Shown: positions 1 to 6,394 of the stretch, piece after piece
Numbering within the stretch: the stretch's first letter is position 1
Layout: each line of letters starts with the position of its first letter
NCBI GenBank assembly: GCA_022564455.1
Contig: JADFLK010000061.1
Span: forward strand, 1-9,167
From: Bacteroidota bacterium
Lineage (GTDB): Bacteria; Bacteroidota; Rhodothermia; Rhodothermales; Rubricoccaceae
Direction: 5' to 3'
Length of the DNA: 9,167 bases
The notes under the pieces: generated by a model
Database searches by the model: none
What the model saw: only the letters and a program-made list of their open reading frames with translations
What the model was told of the DNA's origin: nothing
Made by a program: the position numbers and the translations under genes

Positions 1-684
1 CGGCTCAGGCTCAATGGGAGTGATCGAAGCAGGTTCCGGCTCTTCGAGCGTGAACGCGGGCTCTACAGGTATGTCTTCGGCCGGTTCGGACTCCGGCATG
101 TCTGCGTCGGCGTGCTCATGGGAAGGCGTCTCGCTCAAGATGGTTTCCGGTTCCGTTGCGTCATGCTCTGCCTCCCCGCCATTCGGCAAGGCAGGCGGTA
201 ACGCGCGGGCATCGTCCGCTCCGTTCCCTTCAGAAAGCGCCGGCATCGATTTCGAAAAGGCGTCGAGTGCGGTAGCAAGCTGCTGGCGGAGTTCGCCGAG
301 TTCAGAATCGCGACGACGGATTTCGTGGCGCAATTCGCTCTTGATGCCGTCCATCTTCGCGTCCTGTTGGCCCATGTGTGTGCGGATCTCATCCAGCTTC
401 TGCCCAAGGTGCTGCTTCTGCGTCTCCGCTGCCATCTGCTGATGTTCCATCAACGCTTCGATGCGGGTACGGATAAGAGAAATTTCCTCAGCGCTTTTCG
501 CACGCTGTTCCATACCGGCCTTATCGGGCTCCACGGTTTCGGTCTCGGGATCGTAAATGTATCCCTGGCGCTCACGAATCCGAGCCTTGGCGTAGTGGAA
601 GGCCATTAGCCCGGCCACAGCCGCTGCAAGAATCAGCGAGGCGGCCAGGATGAGGTTCGTCACGACACTGCCTAGGATGAACAT
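1..684 (-). CDS. Membrane-anchored coiled-coil protein, partial (C-terminus off left edge)
   Basis: I do not recognise this protein. Read from an ATG at 684, the frame stays open for 228 codons to the edge of the window, so the C-terminus is missing. Residues about 4-30 form one hydrophobic membrane segment rich in Ala, Leu and Val. A short basic stretch with a YIYDPETE motif follows. Residues about 58-143 are charged and Gln/Glu/Arg-rich with heptad-like hydrophobic spacing, as expected of a coiled coil. From about residue 150 the chain becomes Pro/Glu/Asp-rich and low in complexity, probably a disordered acidic tail. There is no cleavable signal, so it is probably an N-terminally anchored membrane protein; which side the coiled coil faces is not clear. 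It starts 27 nt after the stop of the upstream minus-strand gene, which suggests co-transcription. No clear Shine-Dalgarno sequence precedes the ATG. The continuous reading frame, biased composition and clean operon spacing support a real gene. Confidence 0.75.
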   Translation of the reverse strand, partial: MFILGSVVTNLILAASLILAAAVAGLMAFHYAKARIRERQGYIYDPETETVEPDKAGMEQRAKSAEEISLIRTRIEALMEHQQMAAETQKQHLGQKLDEIRTHMGQQDAKMDGIKSELRHEIRRRDSELGELRQQLATALDAFSKSMPALSEGNGADDARALPPALPNGGEAEHDATEPETILSETPSHEHADADMPESEPAEDIPVEPAFTLEEPEPASITPIEPEP

Positions 685-711
685 GGTGGAAGGTTTTGGC
701 GGAAGAAGGGA

Positions 712-1401
712 TTAGGCCGGGTCGGCCGTCAGGCTGTGAATGCCCGATCGAGGCACGAAGGTGAGCCGGCTGGAAACGACACCGGCCGATTCGAAAAGGC
801 GGCCAAGAACCTGGGCGCGGGCTTCAGCCAGATTCCGGCTGGGCGCGGCTACGCGGATGCGGTAGGCGCCGGGACGAATGTTCATGCGCCCGGCCAGACG
901 GTACGCGTAGGGGCGTAGGGTGGGGGCAATCTGGATGCTAGATTCTCCAAAGCCTTGTTGAATTGCGTCGAGGAGCCTGCTGAGTTCAACGTCGAGCGGC
1001 TCTTCAGAGGCCTGCTCGAGCGCAGTGATCACTGAGGCCGGTAGGGGGGCGGACTCGGCGGTGAAAATGGCGGCGGTATTCGGCGCCTCAGCCGGAGCTT
1101 CCGCCATGACGCCTTCATCAGGAGCGCTTCCTATTTCCTGGTCGGCAGTTCGCTCGGCCGGAACGTCCAGCTGAAGCTGCGATTCGTCCACGGTTCGATT
1201 CGATTCGAGGGCGAGTGCCATAAACAGCGCGAGGCAAAACAGTATCATTCCACCGACCAAAAGTATGGCGCGGCTCGACAAGGGAGGGCCGGATGGAATC
1301 TTGAGGTGCAAAATTGTAACGCGATGCAGTCTAGTTGCGGGTTTTCGGTACGAAAACACACCACCTGGTACATCTGGCAAGCCCTGTTCCAAACCGGGCA
1401 A
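712..1401 (-). CDS. Single-pass membrane protein of unknown function
   Basis: I do not recognise this protein; its longest frame is 229 residues from a TTG at 1401. Residues about 45-65 are a strong membrane segment (AILLVGGMILFCLALFMALAL). An acidic, Ala/Pro/Glu-rich linker (about 66-120) leads to a more ordered C-terminal part (about 120-222) containing the sequence RPGAYRIRVAAPSRN and several amphipathic segments. The start is uncertain: no ATG precedes the membrane segment. In-frame alternatives are GTG at 1359 (residue 15) and TTG at 1311 (residue 31). The TTG at 1311 leaves a short N-terminal tail before the membrane helix and would free about 200 bp for the divergent promoter region, so I find it plausible. 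The stop is 27 nt from the ATG of the downstream coiled-coil gene, and both products have one N-terminal membrane anchor followed by a soluble part, so they may act together. It is divergent from the cytochrome gene at 1515. Confidence 0.65.
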   Translation of the reverse strand: MPGLEQGLPDVPGGVFSYRKPATRLHRVTILHLKIPSGPPLSSRAILLVGGMILFCLALFMALALESNRTVDESQLQLDVPAERTADQEIGSAPDEGVMAEAPAEAPNTAAIFTAESAPLPASVITALEQASEEPLDVELSRLLDAIQQGFGESSIQIAPTLRPYAYRLAGRMNIRPGAYRIRVAAPSRNLAEARAQVLGRLFESAGVVSSRLTFVPRSGIHSLTADPA

Positions 1402-1514
1402 TACAGTGCCGGTGTATGGGAAGCGTGTCTGATTATGGGAGTGTGATAGGCTATTTTCAGGCCGGATGTGGTCGTACGGACATCATACACGCACAATGAC
1501 TGCTCCTCTTCACC

Positions 1515-3629
1515 ATGCGCCTGCTCATCCCCATCTGTCTGGTCTGTGTGCTTGTCGTCGCATTTGGATGCGGGGAAAGCGAGGAAGCTGATCTGCGCCG
1601 AGGAAGCACCGCCACGTTTGTAGGTGACGAGGCGTGTGCCAACTGCCACGCCGATATCTATACGAGCTACCACGAAACGGGGATGGCCCGATCCGTCTCA
1701 CGCTTCGATGCCGGCACGGCTCCGGAACAGTTCAACGCGGACGGACGGAGCCCGGAGGTGTGCCACGACGCGAGCGGTTACTGCTACGTGGCCTTCGTCC
1801 GGGGCGACACACTATTCCAGCGCGAGTTTCGGAGGGATGATCCAGAGCACGAGCGTACGTATGCCGCAAGCCACGTCATAGGATCGGGCAATGCCACACG
1901 GTCGTACTTCATGGTGGCCACGGTGCAGGATGATTCGCCCGACGTTGGCTATTACACCGAGATGCCGCTGACGTGGTATGTAGAGCGCGAGCTATGGGAT
2001 TTGAGCCCGGGATACGAGCAGACGAATGACCGTTTCGAACGGCCGATTGTTTCACACTGCATGACGTGCCACAACGGGCTGCCCAAGTTCGAGGCCGGCC
2101 CGCAAAACTTCTACACCGAGGGGCCGCTGGGCATCACGTGCGAACGATGCCACGGTCCTGCATCCGATCACGTGGAAATGCAACTCGCGGGAGGTGGCGT
2201 CGAGGGCGAACCCGATCCTACGATCGTGAACCCGGCCAGACTAGATGCTGGGCGACAACTTGCCGTGTGCCAGCAATGCCACCTTTCCGGAGAGACCGTT
2301 TTCAAGCCGGGCGAAGATCCCACGACGTTTCGCCCCGGCATGGCGCTGTCCGACAACCGGGCCGTGTTTGCACGTCAGGAACAGGTGGATGACCCCGAAG
2401 CCTTCGGAATCTCTTCCCACGCTCTGAGGATGATGCAGAGTGTGTGTTTTACGGCCACACGGGGGTTGGAAGACGCCCTCACCTGCACCACCTGCCATGA
2501 CCCGCATCGCTCAACGGCTTCGATGGAAGCGGATCATTTCAATACGACGTGCCGGTCGTGCCACGGCTCGGAGGCCCACCCCACAGTACTGCGGGGCGCT
2601 CGACCCGACGTTGCGTCGGTTGAAGAAGCCATGGTCGGCAATTGTGTGAGTTGCCACATGCAGCGCGGCGGTACAAGCGATATCCCACACGTTCTGTTCA
2701 CCGACCATTGGATCCGCCGCACCCTCCCGCCGCCGCGTCCTCCGGAAGACATCGAACGAGGCGGCGTTCGTTCGATCCCGTTCACGTTGATTGATGTTAC
2801 AGCGCGTGAACGCGCTCTTGCGGGCGAGGAAGAGCGTGTTGACGAGGCCGACTCCGCCGTTGAACTAGGCATCGCGTACTTCCATTTTTATGATTCGGAG
2901 CACCGGCTTCCGGCGTATTTACCCACGGTTGCCCAGCACATTCGCCGCGGCCTCGCCGCGGGCAGCGAACGGTCGGATGCACGGATGTACCTCGGCCGTG
3001 CGCTGATGGCAATGGATTCGCTGTCGGCTGCGGAGAGCCAACTGACTCTTGCCGCACAAGCTCATACGGGCGACCCGGAGACGCTCTACTGGCTTGGCGC
3101 CGTTCGTCTTCTCCGAGGGAACGCTGTGGCCGCCATTGAGGCGCTGGAGGAAGCCGTTGCCGTTCAGCCAGGGTTTTCGGAAGCTCGTTTTAAGCTCGCA
3201 GAGGCGCTTGCGGATGCGGGGCGTGTGGACGAGGCGCTCGCCTCTTACACGCAGGCCCTCCGCATGGACCCCTACCGCCACGCCTCTGCGTGGAATAACA
3301 TGGGCTTCCTGTACCTTCAGGCCGGCAACATGGACGACGCTGCACAGGCTCTCCGGCAGGCGGTTGGGCTCGACCCCCGTTTCGTCGAAGCTCGAACAAA
3401 TCTCGGTGCTGCGCTAATCAACAGCGGAAACCTGGTATCGGCGACCAGCCAGTTCGAGGCCGCACTTCGGTACCAGCCCGACTATGCTGCTGCCATCGGC
3501 AACCTGGGGGTGATCTACATGCGGCAAAGTCGTCGTAGCGATGCTCGCAGGATGTTCGAGAGGTTGCTGGCGCTCAATCCGGGAGATCAGAATGCGCTTG
3601 CATATCTCAATCAACTGAACGACAACTAG
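1515..3629 (+). CDS. Exported heptaheme c-type cytochrome with C-terminal TPR repeats
   Basis: This is a 704-residue protein probably involved in electron transfer outside the inner membrane. The start MRLLIPICLVCVLVV followed by AFGC (Cys19) looks like a lipoprotein signal with a non-ideal lipobox (Phe at -2). Seven CxxCH heme c sites are visible: residues 41-45, 182-186, 209-213, 252-256, 324-328, 346-350 and 377-381. The spacing, the ETGMARS segment after the first heme and the CTTCHDPH site resemble the cytochrome c554/DmsE-like multiheme proteins that carry a TPR tail in several environmental phyla. Residues about 445-700 form TPR-like helical repeats; NNMGFLYLQAGNMDDAAQAL and NLGVIYMRQSRRSDA are clear units. 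TPRs usually bind partner proteins. The ATG has no Shine-Dalgarno sequence. A weak promoter-like pair, CTGATT (1429) and TATTTT (1452) spaced by 17, lies upstream. The P460-like cytochrome gene starts 8 nt after the stop. The substrate is unknown. Confidence 0.9.
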   Translation: MRLLIPICLVCVLVVAFGCGESEEADLRRGSTATFVGDEACANCHADIYTSYHETGMARSVSRFDAGTAPEQFNADGRSPEVCHDASGYCYVAFVRGDTLFQREFRRDDPEHERTYAASHVIGSGNATRSYFMVATVQDDSPDVGYYTEMPLTWYVERELWDLSPGYEQTNDRFERPIVSHCMTCHNGLPKFEAGPQNFYTEGPLGITCERCHGPASDHVEMQLAGGGVEGEPDPTIVNPARLDAGRQLAVCQQCHLSGETVFKPGEDPTTFRPGMALSDNRAVFARQEQVDDPEAFGISSHALRMMQSVCFTATRGLEDALTCTTCHDPHRSTASMEADHFNTTCRSCHGSEAHPTVLRGARPDVASVEEAMVGNCVSCHMQRGGTSDIPHVLFTDHWIRRTLPPPRPPEDIERGGVRSIPFTLIDVTARERALAGEEERVDEADSAVELGIAYFHFYDSEHRLPAYLPTVAQHIRRGLAAGSERSDARMYLGRALMAMDSLSAAESQLTLAAQAHTGDPETLYWLGAVRLLRGNAVAAIEALEEAVAVQPGFSEARFKLAEALADAGRVDEALASYTQALRMDPYRHASAWNNMGFLYLQAGNMDDAAQALRQAVGLDPRFVEARTNLGAALINSGNLVSATSQFEAALRYQPDYAAAIGNLGVIYMRQSRRSDARRMFERLLALNPGDQNALAYLNQLNDN

Positions 3630-3637
3630 GTGACCAC

Positions 3638-4684
3638 GTGTTGAAGCAACATTTGCTAAAAGACGGCGAGTGGCGAGCGGCGGATGGCGGCGCATACAAC
3701 TCAGCGATCTGCGGTCTGCGGTCCTTTCTCTTCATTGTCGTAGCGTTCGGAATCATGCAACCTCTCACTGGTTGCGGAAGCGGCCCCATAGACGTAGCCA
3801 CGGCCGGCCGCGTGCCCGTGGATCTTGACAAGAGCAACGAGGAACGGTTGCTCAGGTATTATCTCGGCGGTTATGTCTCTCCTGAGGGAGGCGACCCCGT
3901 AGAGGCCGGGCTCATGATCGTGGATGGCGGGCTGGCCTTGAACCCCCAGCAACTCGATCCTGTCTTTCGCGCCGCATTGACGGATGCCGACGGCGACGGC
4001 ACGATTGGGTGGGATGAGTTTGTCGAGTTCGTTGAGGCCACCTATGCGGATGCCCGGTTGTTTCCACCTACCCTGGCGGAGCTCAGGTCTGATGTGCAGT
4101 GGAGCAATGACGACTCGGTGTGGTTTACCGTAGACGTAGACGGTGTAGTTACCGAGGCCCGCCGGAGGATCTACGTACCTCTCGAGACGATTCGCACAGC
4201 GCTGGCCGGTTATTCGGATGCGGGCGAGCAGATTGTTTATGCACCCGGCACCGTGATTATTGCCGAGCACCTGGATGATGAACGGGTTCTGGAAACCACT
4301 ATCAAACGCCGCAGAAACGATGGTTTTTGGGATTTTGCTATCTACAACGCAAACGGCCGGCGGGCGTCGCACACATCCACCGGTCCACGCGAGTTGCGGG
4401 CGCCGGTTCAGTGCGTGGGCTGCCATCTGGGCCATCGCGCCTTCGATCCCGAGAAAAGCTTCCCCGCTGAGGCGCCGGATGGACCCTACGGCCCGCGAGC
4501 GCTCTACGTGAGCGACGAGCTTCGCAACGCCGAGGTCACCGCGTATTTCGACGAGCACGCAAAGCGCAGTGACGGCGTGTTGGGTCTCTACGCTACGCTC
4601 TACACCGCCCAACTCGTGGCGGATCGGAGGGCCGGCTCTCTTTCGGAGGAAGATCGTACACTGCTTGAGAGCTTGGGGTTGTAA
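3638..4684 (+). CDS. Lipoprotein with EF-hand loop and P460-like single-heme cytochrome domain
   Basis: This 348-residue protein (from the GTG at 3638) has a lipobox LTGC with acceptor Cys46, preceded by a hydrophobic helix (residues about 29-43). A canonical 12-residue EF-hand loop lies at 116-127 (DADGDGTIGWDE), so it may bind calcium. Residues about 195-275 contain GTVIIAEH, a WDFAIYNANG strand and a single CVGCH heme c site at 259-263, followed by FDPEKSFP. This order resembles cytochrome P460-type domains, in which the only CxxCH is close to the C-terminus; the assignment is by pattern and is tentative. The start is unclear. AGGTGA at 3628-3633 lies 4 nt before GTG 3638 but 7 nt before TTG 3641, so TTG may be used. 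Either start gives an unusually long n-region of 27-28 residues, encoded partly by 7-base repeats. The gene follows the heptaheme gene by 8 nt, implying an operon and a shared electron-transfer role. Confidence 0.82.
   Translation: MLKQHLLKDGEWRAADGGAYNSAICGLRSFLFIVVAFGIMQPLTGCGSGPIDVATAGRVPVDLDKSNEERLLRYYLGGYVSPEGGDPVEAGLMIVDGGLALNPQQLDPVFRAALTDADGDGTIGWDEFVEFVEATYADARLFPPTLAELRSDVQWSNDDSVWFTVDVDGVVTEARRRIYVPLETIRTALAGYSDAGEQIVYAPGTVIIAEHLDDERVLETTIKRRRNDGFWDFAIYNANGRRASHTSTGPRELRAPVQCVGCHLGHRAFDPEKSFPAEAPDGPYGPRALYVSDELRNAEVTAYFDEHAKRSDGVLGLYATLYTAQLVADRRAGSLSEEDRTLLESLGL
3665..3722 (+). repeat. Degenerate 7-base tandem repeats (GGCGAGT type and CTGCGGT type)
   Basis: Four consecutive 7-base units begin with GGCG: GGCGAGT, GGCGAGC, GGCGGAT and GGCGGCG (3665-3692). 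After about 16 bases come CTGCGGT and CTGCGGT in tandem (3709-3722), preceded by the related AGCGAT. The stretch lies between the heptaheme gene's stop and the hydrophobic core of the next gene's signal peptide. It is read there as residues 10-28, a low-complexity sequence unlike a normal n-region. It resembles short degenerate heptamer repeats of intergenic type. Confidence 0.55.
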
Positions 4685-4780
4685 GGTTGAAGGTTTCAAG
4701 GCTACAGGTTAAAGGTTTGTGTCATCAACATTCGGCTACATCGTCAATCTTCAATCTGTAACTTTCTAACCTGCAAACCC
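4684..4780. repeat. Quasi-palindromic AGGTT heptad element
   Basis: The left arm has AGGTT-like units starting at 4684, 4691, 4699 (AGGCT), 4706 and 4713, that is, steps of 7, 8, 7 and 7. The right arm has the complementary units AATCT (4746), AATCT (4753), AACTT (4760), AACCT (4768) and AACCC (4776), with steps 7, 7, 8 and 8. Aligning the left arm with the reverse complement of the right arm gives about three quarters identity over about 32 bases, so the RNA could fold into an imperfect long hairpin with a loop of about 28 bases. It fills the 104-nt gap between the P460-like gene and folB. A second small pairing is possible between TGTCATC (4720-4726) and GATGACA (4783-4789). It could end transcription or protect mRNA, but has no long T tract. 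Confidence 0.65.
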
Positions 4781-4788
4781 AAGATGAC

Positions 4789-5160
4789 ATGCTCGCCACC
4801 GTACGCCTCGTCAATGCCGTTTTCTATGCCCACCACGGCGTGATGCAAGAGGAGCACCGCATAGGCGGGCGCTTTGAGGTGGACGTAGCGATGGACCTCG
4901 ACGTGGACGCCGCAGCAATGGAGGACGACCTCTCCAAAACCGTCGACTACGAGCGTGTGTATGCGTTCATCAAAGAGGTGATGCTGGCCAACACGTTCTA
5001 TTTGATCGAGAAAATCGCTTACACCATCGCCCACGAGGTGCTCGATCATTACACGAAAGTCGTGGCTGTGGAAGTGACGGTTCGCAAACCCAATCCGCCC
5101 GTCGGCGGGCCGTGCGACCGAGCCGACGTGACCTACAGGCTGTCTCGGGATTCAACGTGA
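4789..5160 (+). CDS. folB: Dihydroneopterin aldolase
   Basis: FolB converts 7,8-dihydroneopterin to 6-hydroxymethyl-7,8-dihydropterin plus glycolaldehyde in cytoplasmic folate synthesis. The 123-residue length is normal for the family. Family features are visible in order: the N-terminal strand and AHHGVMQEE segment (residues 14-22, containing the active-site Glu), GGRFEVDV (27-33), DDLSKTVDYERV (46-57), NTFYLIEKIA (68-77) and VTVRKPNPPVGG (96-107) with the conserved Lys100. The ATG at 4789 gives a natural family start. No Shine-Dalgarno sequence is visible, and the AGGTT repeat element ends 8 nt upstream. The stop TGA (5158-5160) overlaps the GTG start of folK in a GTGA junction, which indicates translational coupling with the next pathway step. 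A separate promoter is not obvious; expression may start within the gap or read through from the cytochrome genes. Confidence 0.93.
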   Translation: MLATVRLVNAVFYAHHGVMQEEHRIGGRFEVDVAMDLDVDAAAMEDDLSKTVDYERVYAFIKEVMLANTFYLIEKIAYTIAHEVLDHYTKVVAVEVTVRKPNPPVGGPCDRADVTYRLSRDST

Positions 5161-5708
5161 ACAACGGCAAGAAGTCCGTCGCTGCGTTTGTGGGGATGGG
5201 GAGCAATCTCGGAAACCGGCTCAGCATGCTCCGGTTCGCCGTTGCCGCGTTGGATGTGGCGGAAGGAGTCGCGGTTGAAAAGGTATCGCCTGTCTACGAA
5301 ACCGAAGCCCACGTCTTGCCGGATCAGGATCCCCAGCCGGATCATCTGAATGCAGTTATTTGGATGAGCACGACACGAACCACCGAGGACCTTCTCGGCC
5401 TGCTTCAACACATCGAACGAGAAGCAGGGCGCAATGCATCCGCACCGCAATGGAGCCCGCGGCCGCTCGATCTGGATCTGTTGCTCTTCGGTGCGGAGGC
5501 CTTCGAATCCGACAAACTCACGATCCCTCATCCAAGGCTGGCCGAACGCCGGTTTGTTTTGTTGCCGCTGGCAGATCTTGTCCACAATCTTGCCGTGCCT
5601 GGTGCAGATGGCACCACGGTTTCCGATCTTCTGGGACGTTGCCCGGATACCAGGCGCGTGAAGCGCTCCCGGCTGCGTTTGGTTGATGATCCTCAGCCGG
5701 ACCGATGA
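5157..5708 (+). CDS. folK: 2-amino-4-hydroxy-6-hydroxymethyldihydropteridine pyrophosphokinase
   Basis: FolK (HPPK) transfers pyrophosphate from ATP to 6-hydroxymethyl-7,8-dihydropterin, the product of FolB. I choose the GTG at 5157, which overlaps the folB stop by 4 nt (GTGA) and gives 183 residues; the longer frame from GTG 5112 adds 15 residues not expected in the family. Family motifs are in order: GMGSNLG (13-19), SPVYETEAH (44-52), HLNAVI (63-68), the signature WSPRPLDLDLLLFG (99-112) with Mg2+-binding Asp105 and Asp107, and IPHPRLAERRFVLLPL (123-138). The TGA stop overlaps the ATG of the deoxynucleoside kinase gene (ATGA). The C-terminal 25 residues are basic, then acidic, and not diagnostic. 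The protein is cytoplasmic, and all key motifs appear intact, so it should be active. Confidence 0.94.
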   Translation: MNNGKKSVAAFVGMGSNLGNRLSMLRFAVAALDVAEGVAVEKVSPVYETEAHVLPDQDPQPDHLNAVIWMSTTRTTEDLLGLLQHIEREAGRNASAPQWSPRPLDLDLLLFGAEAFESDKLTIPHPRLAERRFVLLPLADLVHNLAVPGADGTTVSDLLGRCPDTRRVKRSRLRLVDDPQPDR

Positions 5709-6376
5709 GTCAACTCCCTGAACATCTCCGCTACATCGCTGTCGAGGGCGTGATTGGCGTCGGGAAATCCTCGCTTGCGCGGATGCTTGCCGAGCGAACC
5801 GGTGCCCGGCTCGTGCTGGAGGACTTCGGCGAGAACCCGTTCCTCCCACACTTCTACGAAGACCCCGAACGTTGGGCGTTCCAAACACAGTTATCGTTCC
5901 TGGCCAGCCGCTTCCGGCAGCAGAAGGACTTTGCCTCGCGCGACCTCTTTCAGCAGGCCGTCATTGCAGATTATACCTTTGAGAAGGATCGTATCTTTGC
6001 CCACGTAACCCTTTCGGGGGATGAACTCCAGCTTTACGAGAGCTTGTTCAGCTTGATGGAAGCCAATGCGCCCGTGCCAGATTTAGTGGTGTACCTCCAG
6101 GCCTCGGTGGATCGGTTGATGCACAACATTTCACTGCGTGGGCGTAGTTACGAAGCCAATATGGACCGGGCGTACATCACGGAACTGGCGGGGGCGTACG
6201 ATCAGTATTTCTTCCATTACGTGAAGAGTCCGCTGCTTATCATCAATGCCTCGCAACTCGATTTCGTTCGGCAGCCCGATCACTTCGAGGAACTGGTTCG
6301 CCAGATTGCACATCCGCCCTCGGCAACCGCACACTTCAACCCGCCGTCGTCGATGCAGTTGGACTTTGGGAGCTAG
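5705..6376 (+). CDS. Deoxynucleoside kinase (dAK/dGK/dCK family)
   Basis: This enzyme phosphorylates deoxynucleosides with ATP in nucleotide salvage; the base preference cannot be read from the sequence. The 223-residue protein has a P-loop GVIGVGKSS (15-23), an LEDFGENPF segment (38-46) holding the substrate-binding Glu, DYTFEKDRIFA (89-99) corresponding to the family DR(S) motif, a parallel-strand segment DLVVYLQAS (126-134), and the LID motif RGRSYE (145-150). The ATG overlaps the folK stop (ATGA), so the two are translationally coupled. An adjacent or fused folK and deoxynucleoside kinase is, to my knowledge, a recurring arrangement in Bacteroidota, which supports the taxonomic guess. The stop TAG (6374-6376) lies in one arm of a hairpin shared with the convergent tonB gene. 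All key motifs seem intact. Confidence 0.92.
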   Translation: MSQLPEHLRYIAVEGVIGVGKSSLARMLAERTGARLVLEDFGENPFLPHFYEDPERWAFQTQLSFLASRFRQQKDFASRDLFQQAVIADYTFEKDRIFAHVTLSGDELQLYESLFSLMEANAPVPDLVVYLQASVDRLMHNISLRGRSYEANMDRAYITELAGAYDQYFFHYVKSPLLIINASQLDFVRQPDHFEELVRQIAHPPSATAHFNPPSSMQLDFGS

Positions 6377-6394
6377 GAGTTCGACAGACTCCTA
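6374..6394. terminator. Bidirectional hairpin spanning two convergent stop codons
   Basis: TAGGAGT (6374-6380) and ACTCCTA (6388-6394) pair perfectly over 7 bp around a 7-nt loop. The first three bases are the TAG of the deoxynucleoside kinase, and the last three are the complement of the tonB TAG. Because it is symmetric, it forms in either transcript. No T tract follows on either strand, so it is at best a weak intrinsic terminator; it may only act as a 3'-end block. Confidence 0.4.

Noticed and set aside
14..442. Ser-rich plus-strand frame of 142 codons
   Set aside because: It is antisense to the minus-strand coiled-coil protein, whose frame is open for 228 codons with a membrane segment and a coiled coil. 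The Ser richness is only the complement of acidic and Pro/Ala codons.
1401..1515. Strong divergent promoter between the 712-1401 gene and the heptaheme gene
   Set aside because: Only a weak pair (CTGATT-N17-TATTTT) is visible on the plus strand, and nothing convincing on the minus strand, so it is mentioned in the gene entry but not listed as a feature.
3701..4699. Long open frame (332 codons) on the minus strand opposite the P460-like lipoprotein gene
   Set aside because: It mirrors the plus-strand gene, which has a lipobox, an EF-hand loop and a CxxCH site. The minus-strand translation shows no recognisable domain, and such shadows are common in G+C-rich coding DNA.
4684..4780. CRISPR array
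   Set aside because: The repeats are only 7-8 bases apart, degenerate and inverted; there are no spacers of constant length and no cas genes.
5112..5156. Longer folK start at GTG 5112
   Set aside because: It adds 15 residues that do not fit the family N-terminus and overlaps folB deeply. GTG 5157 gives the usual short overlap and a normal length.
5133..5888. Open frame of 251 codons on the minus strand across folK and the deoxynucleoside kinase start
   Set aside because: Both plus-strand genes have complete family motifs and ATGA/GTGA coupling. The antisense product is Arg/Ser-rich with no domain.
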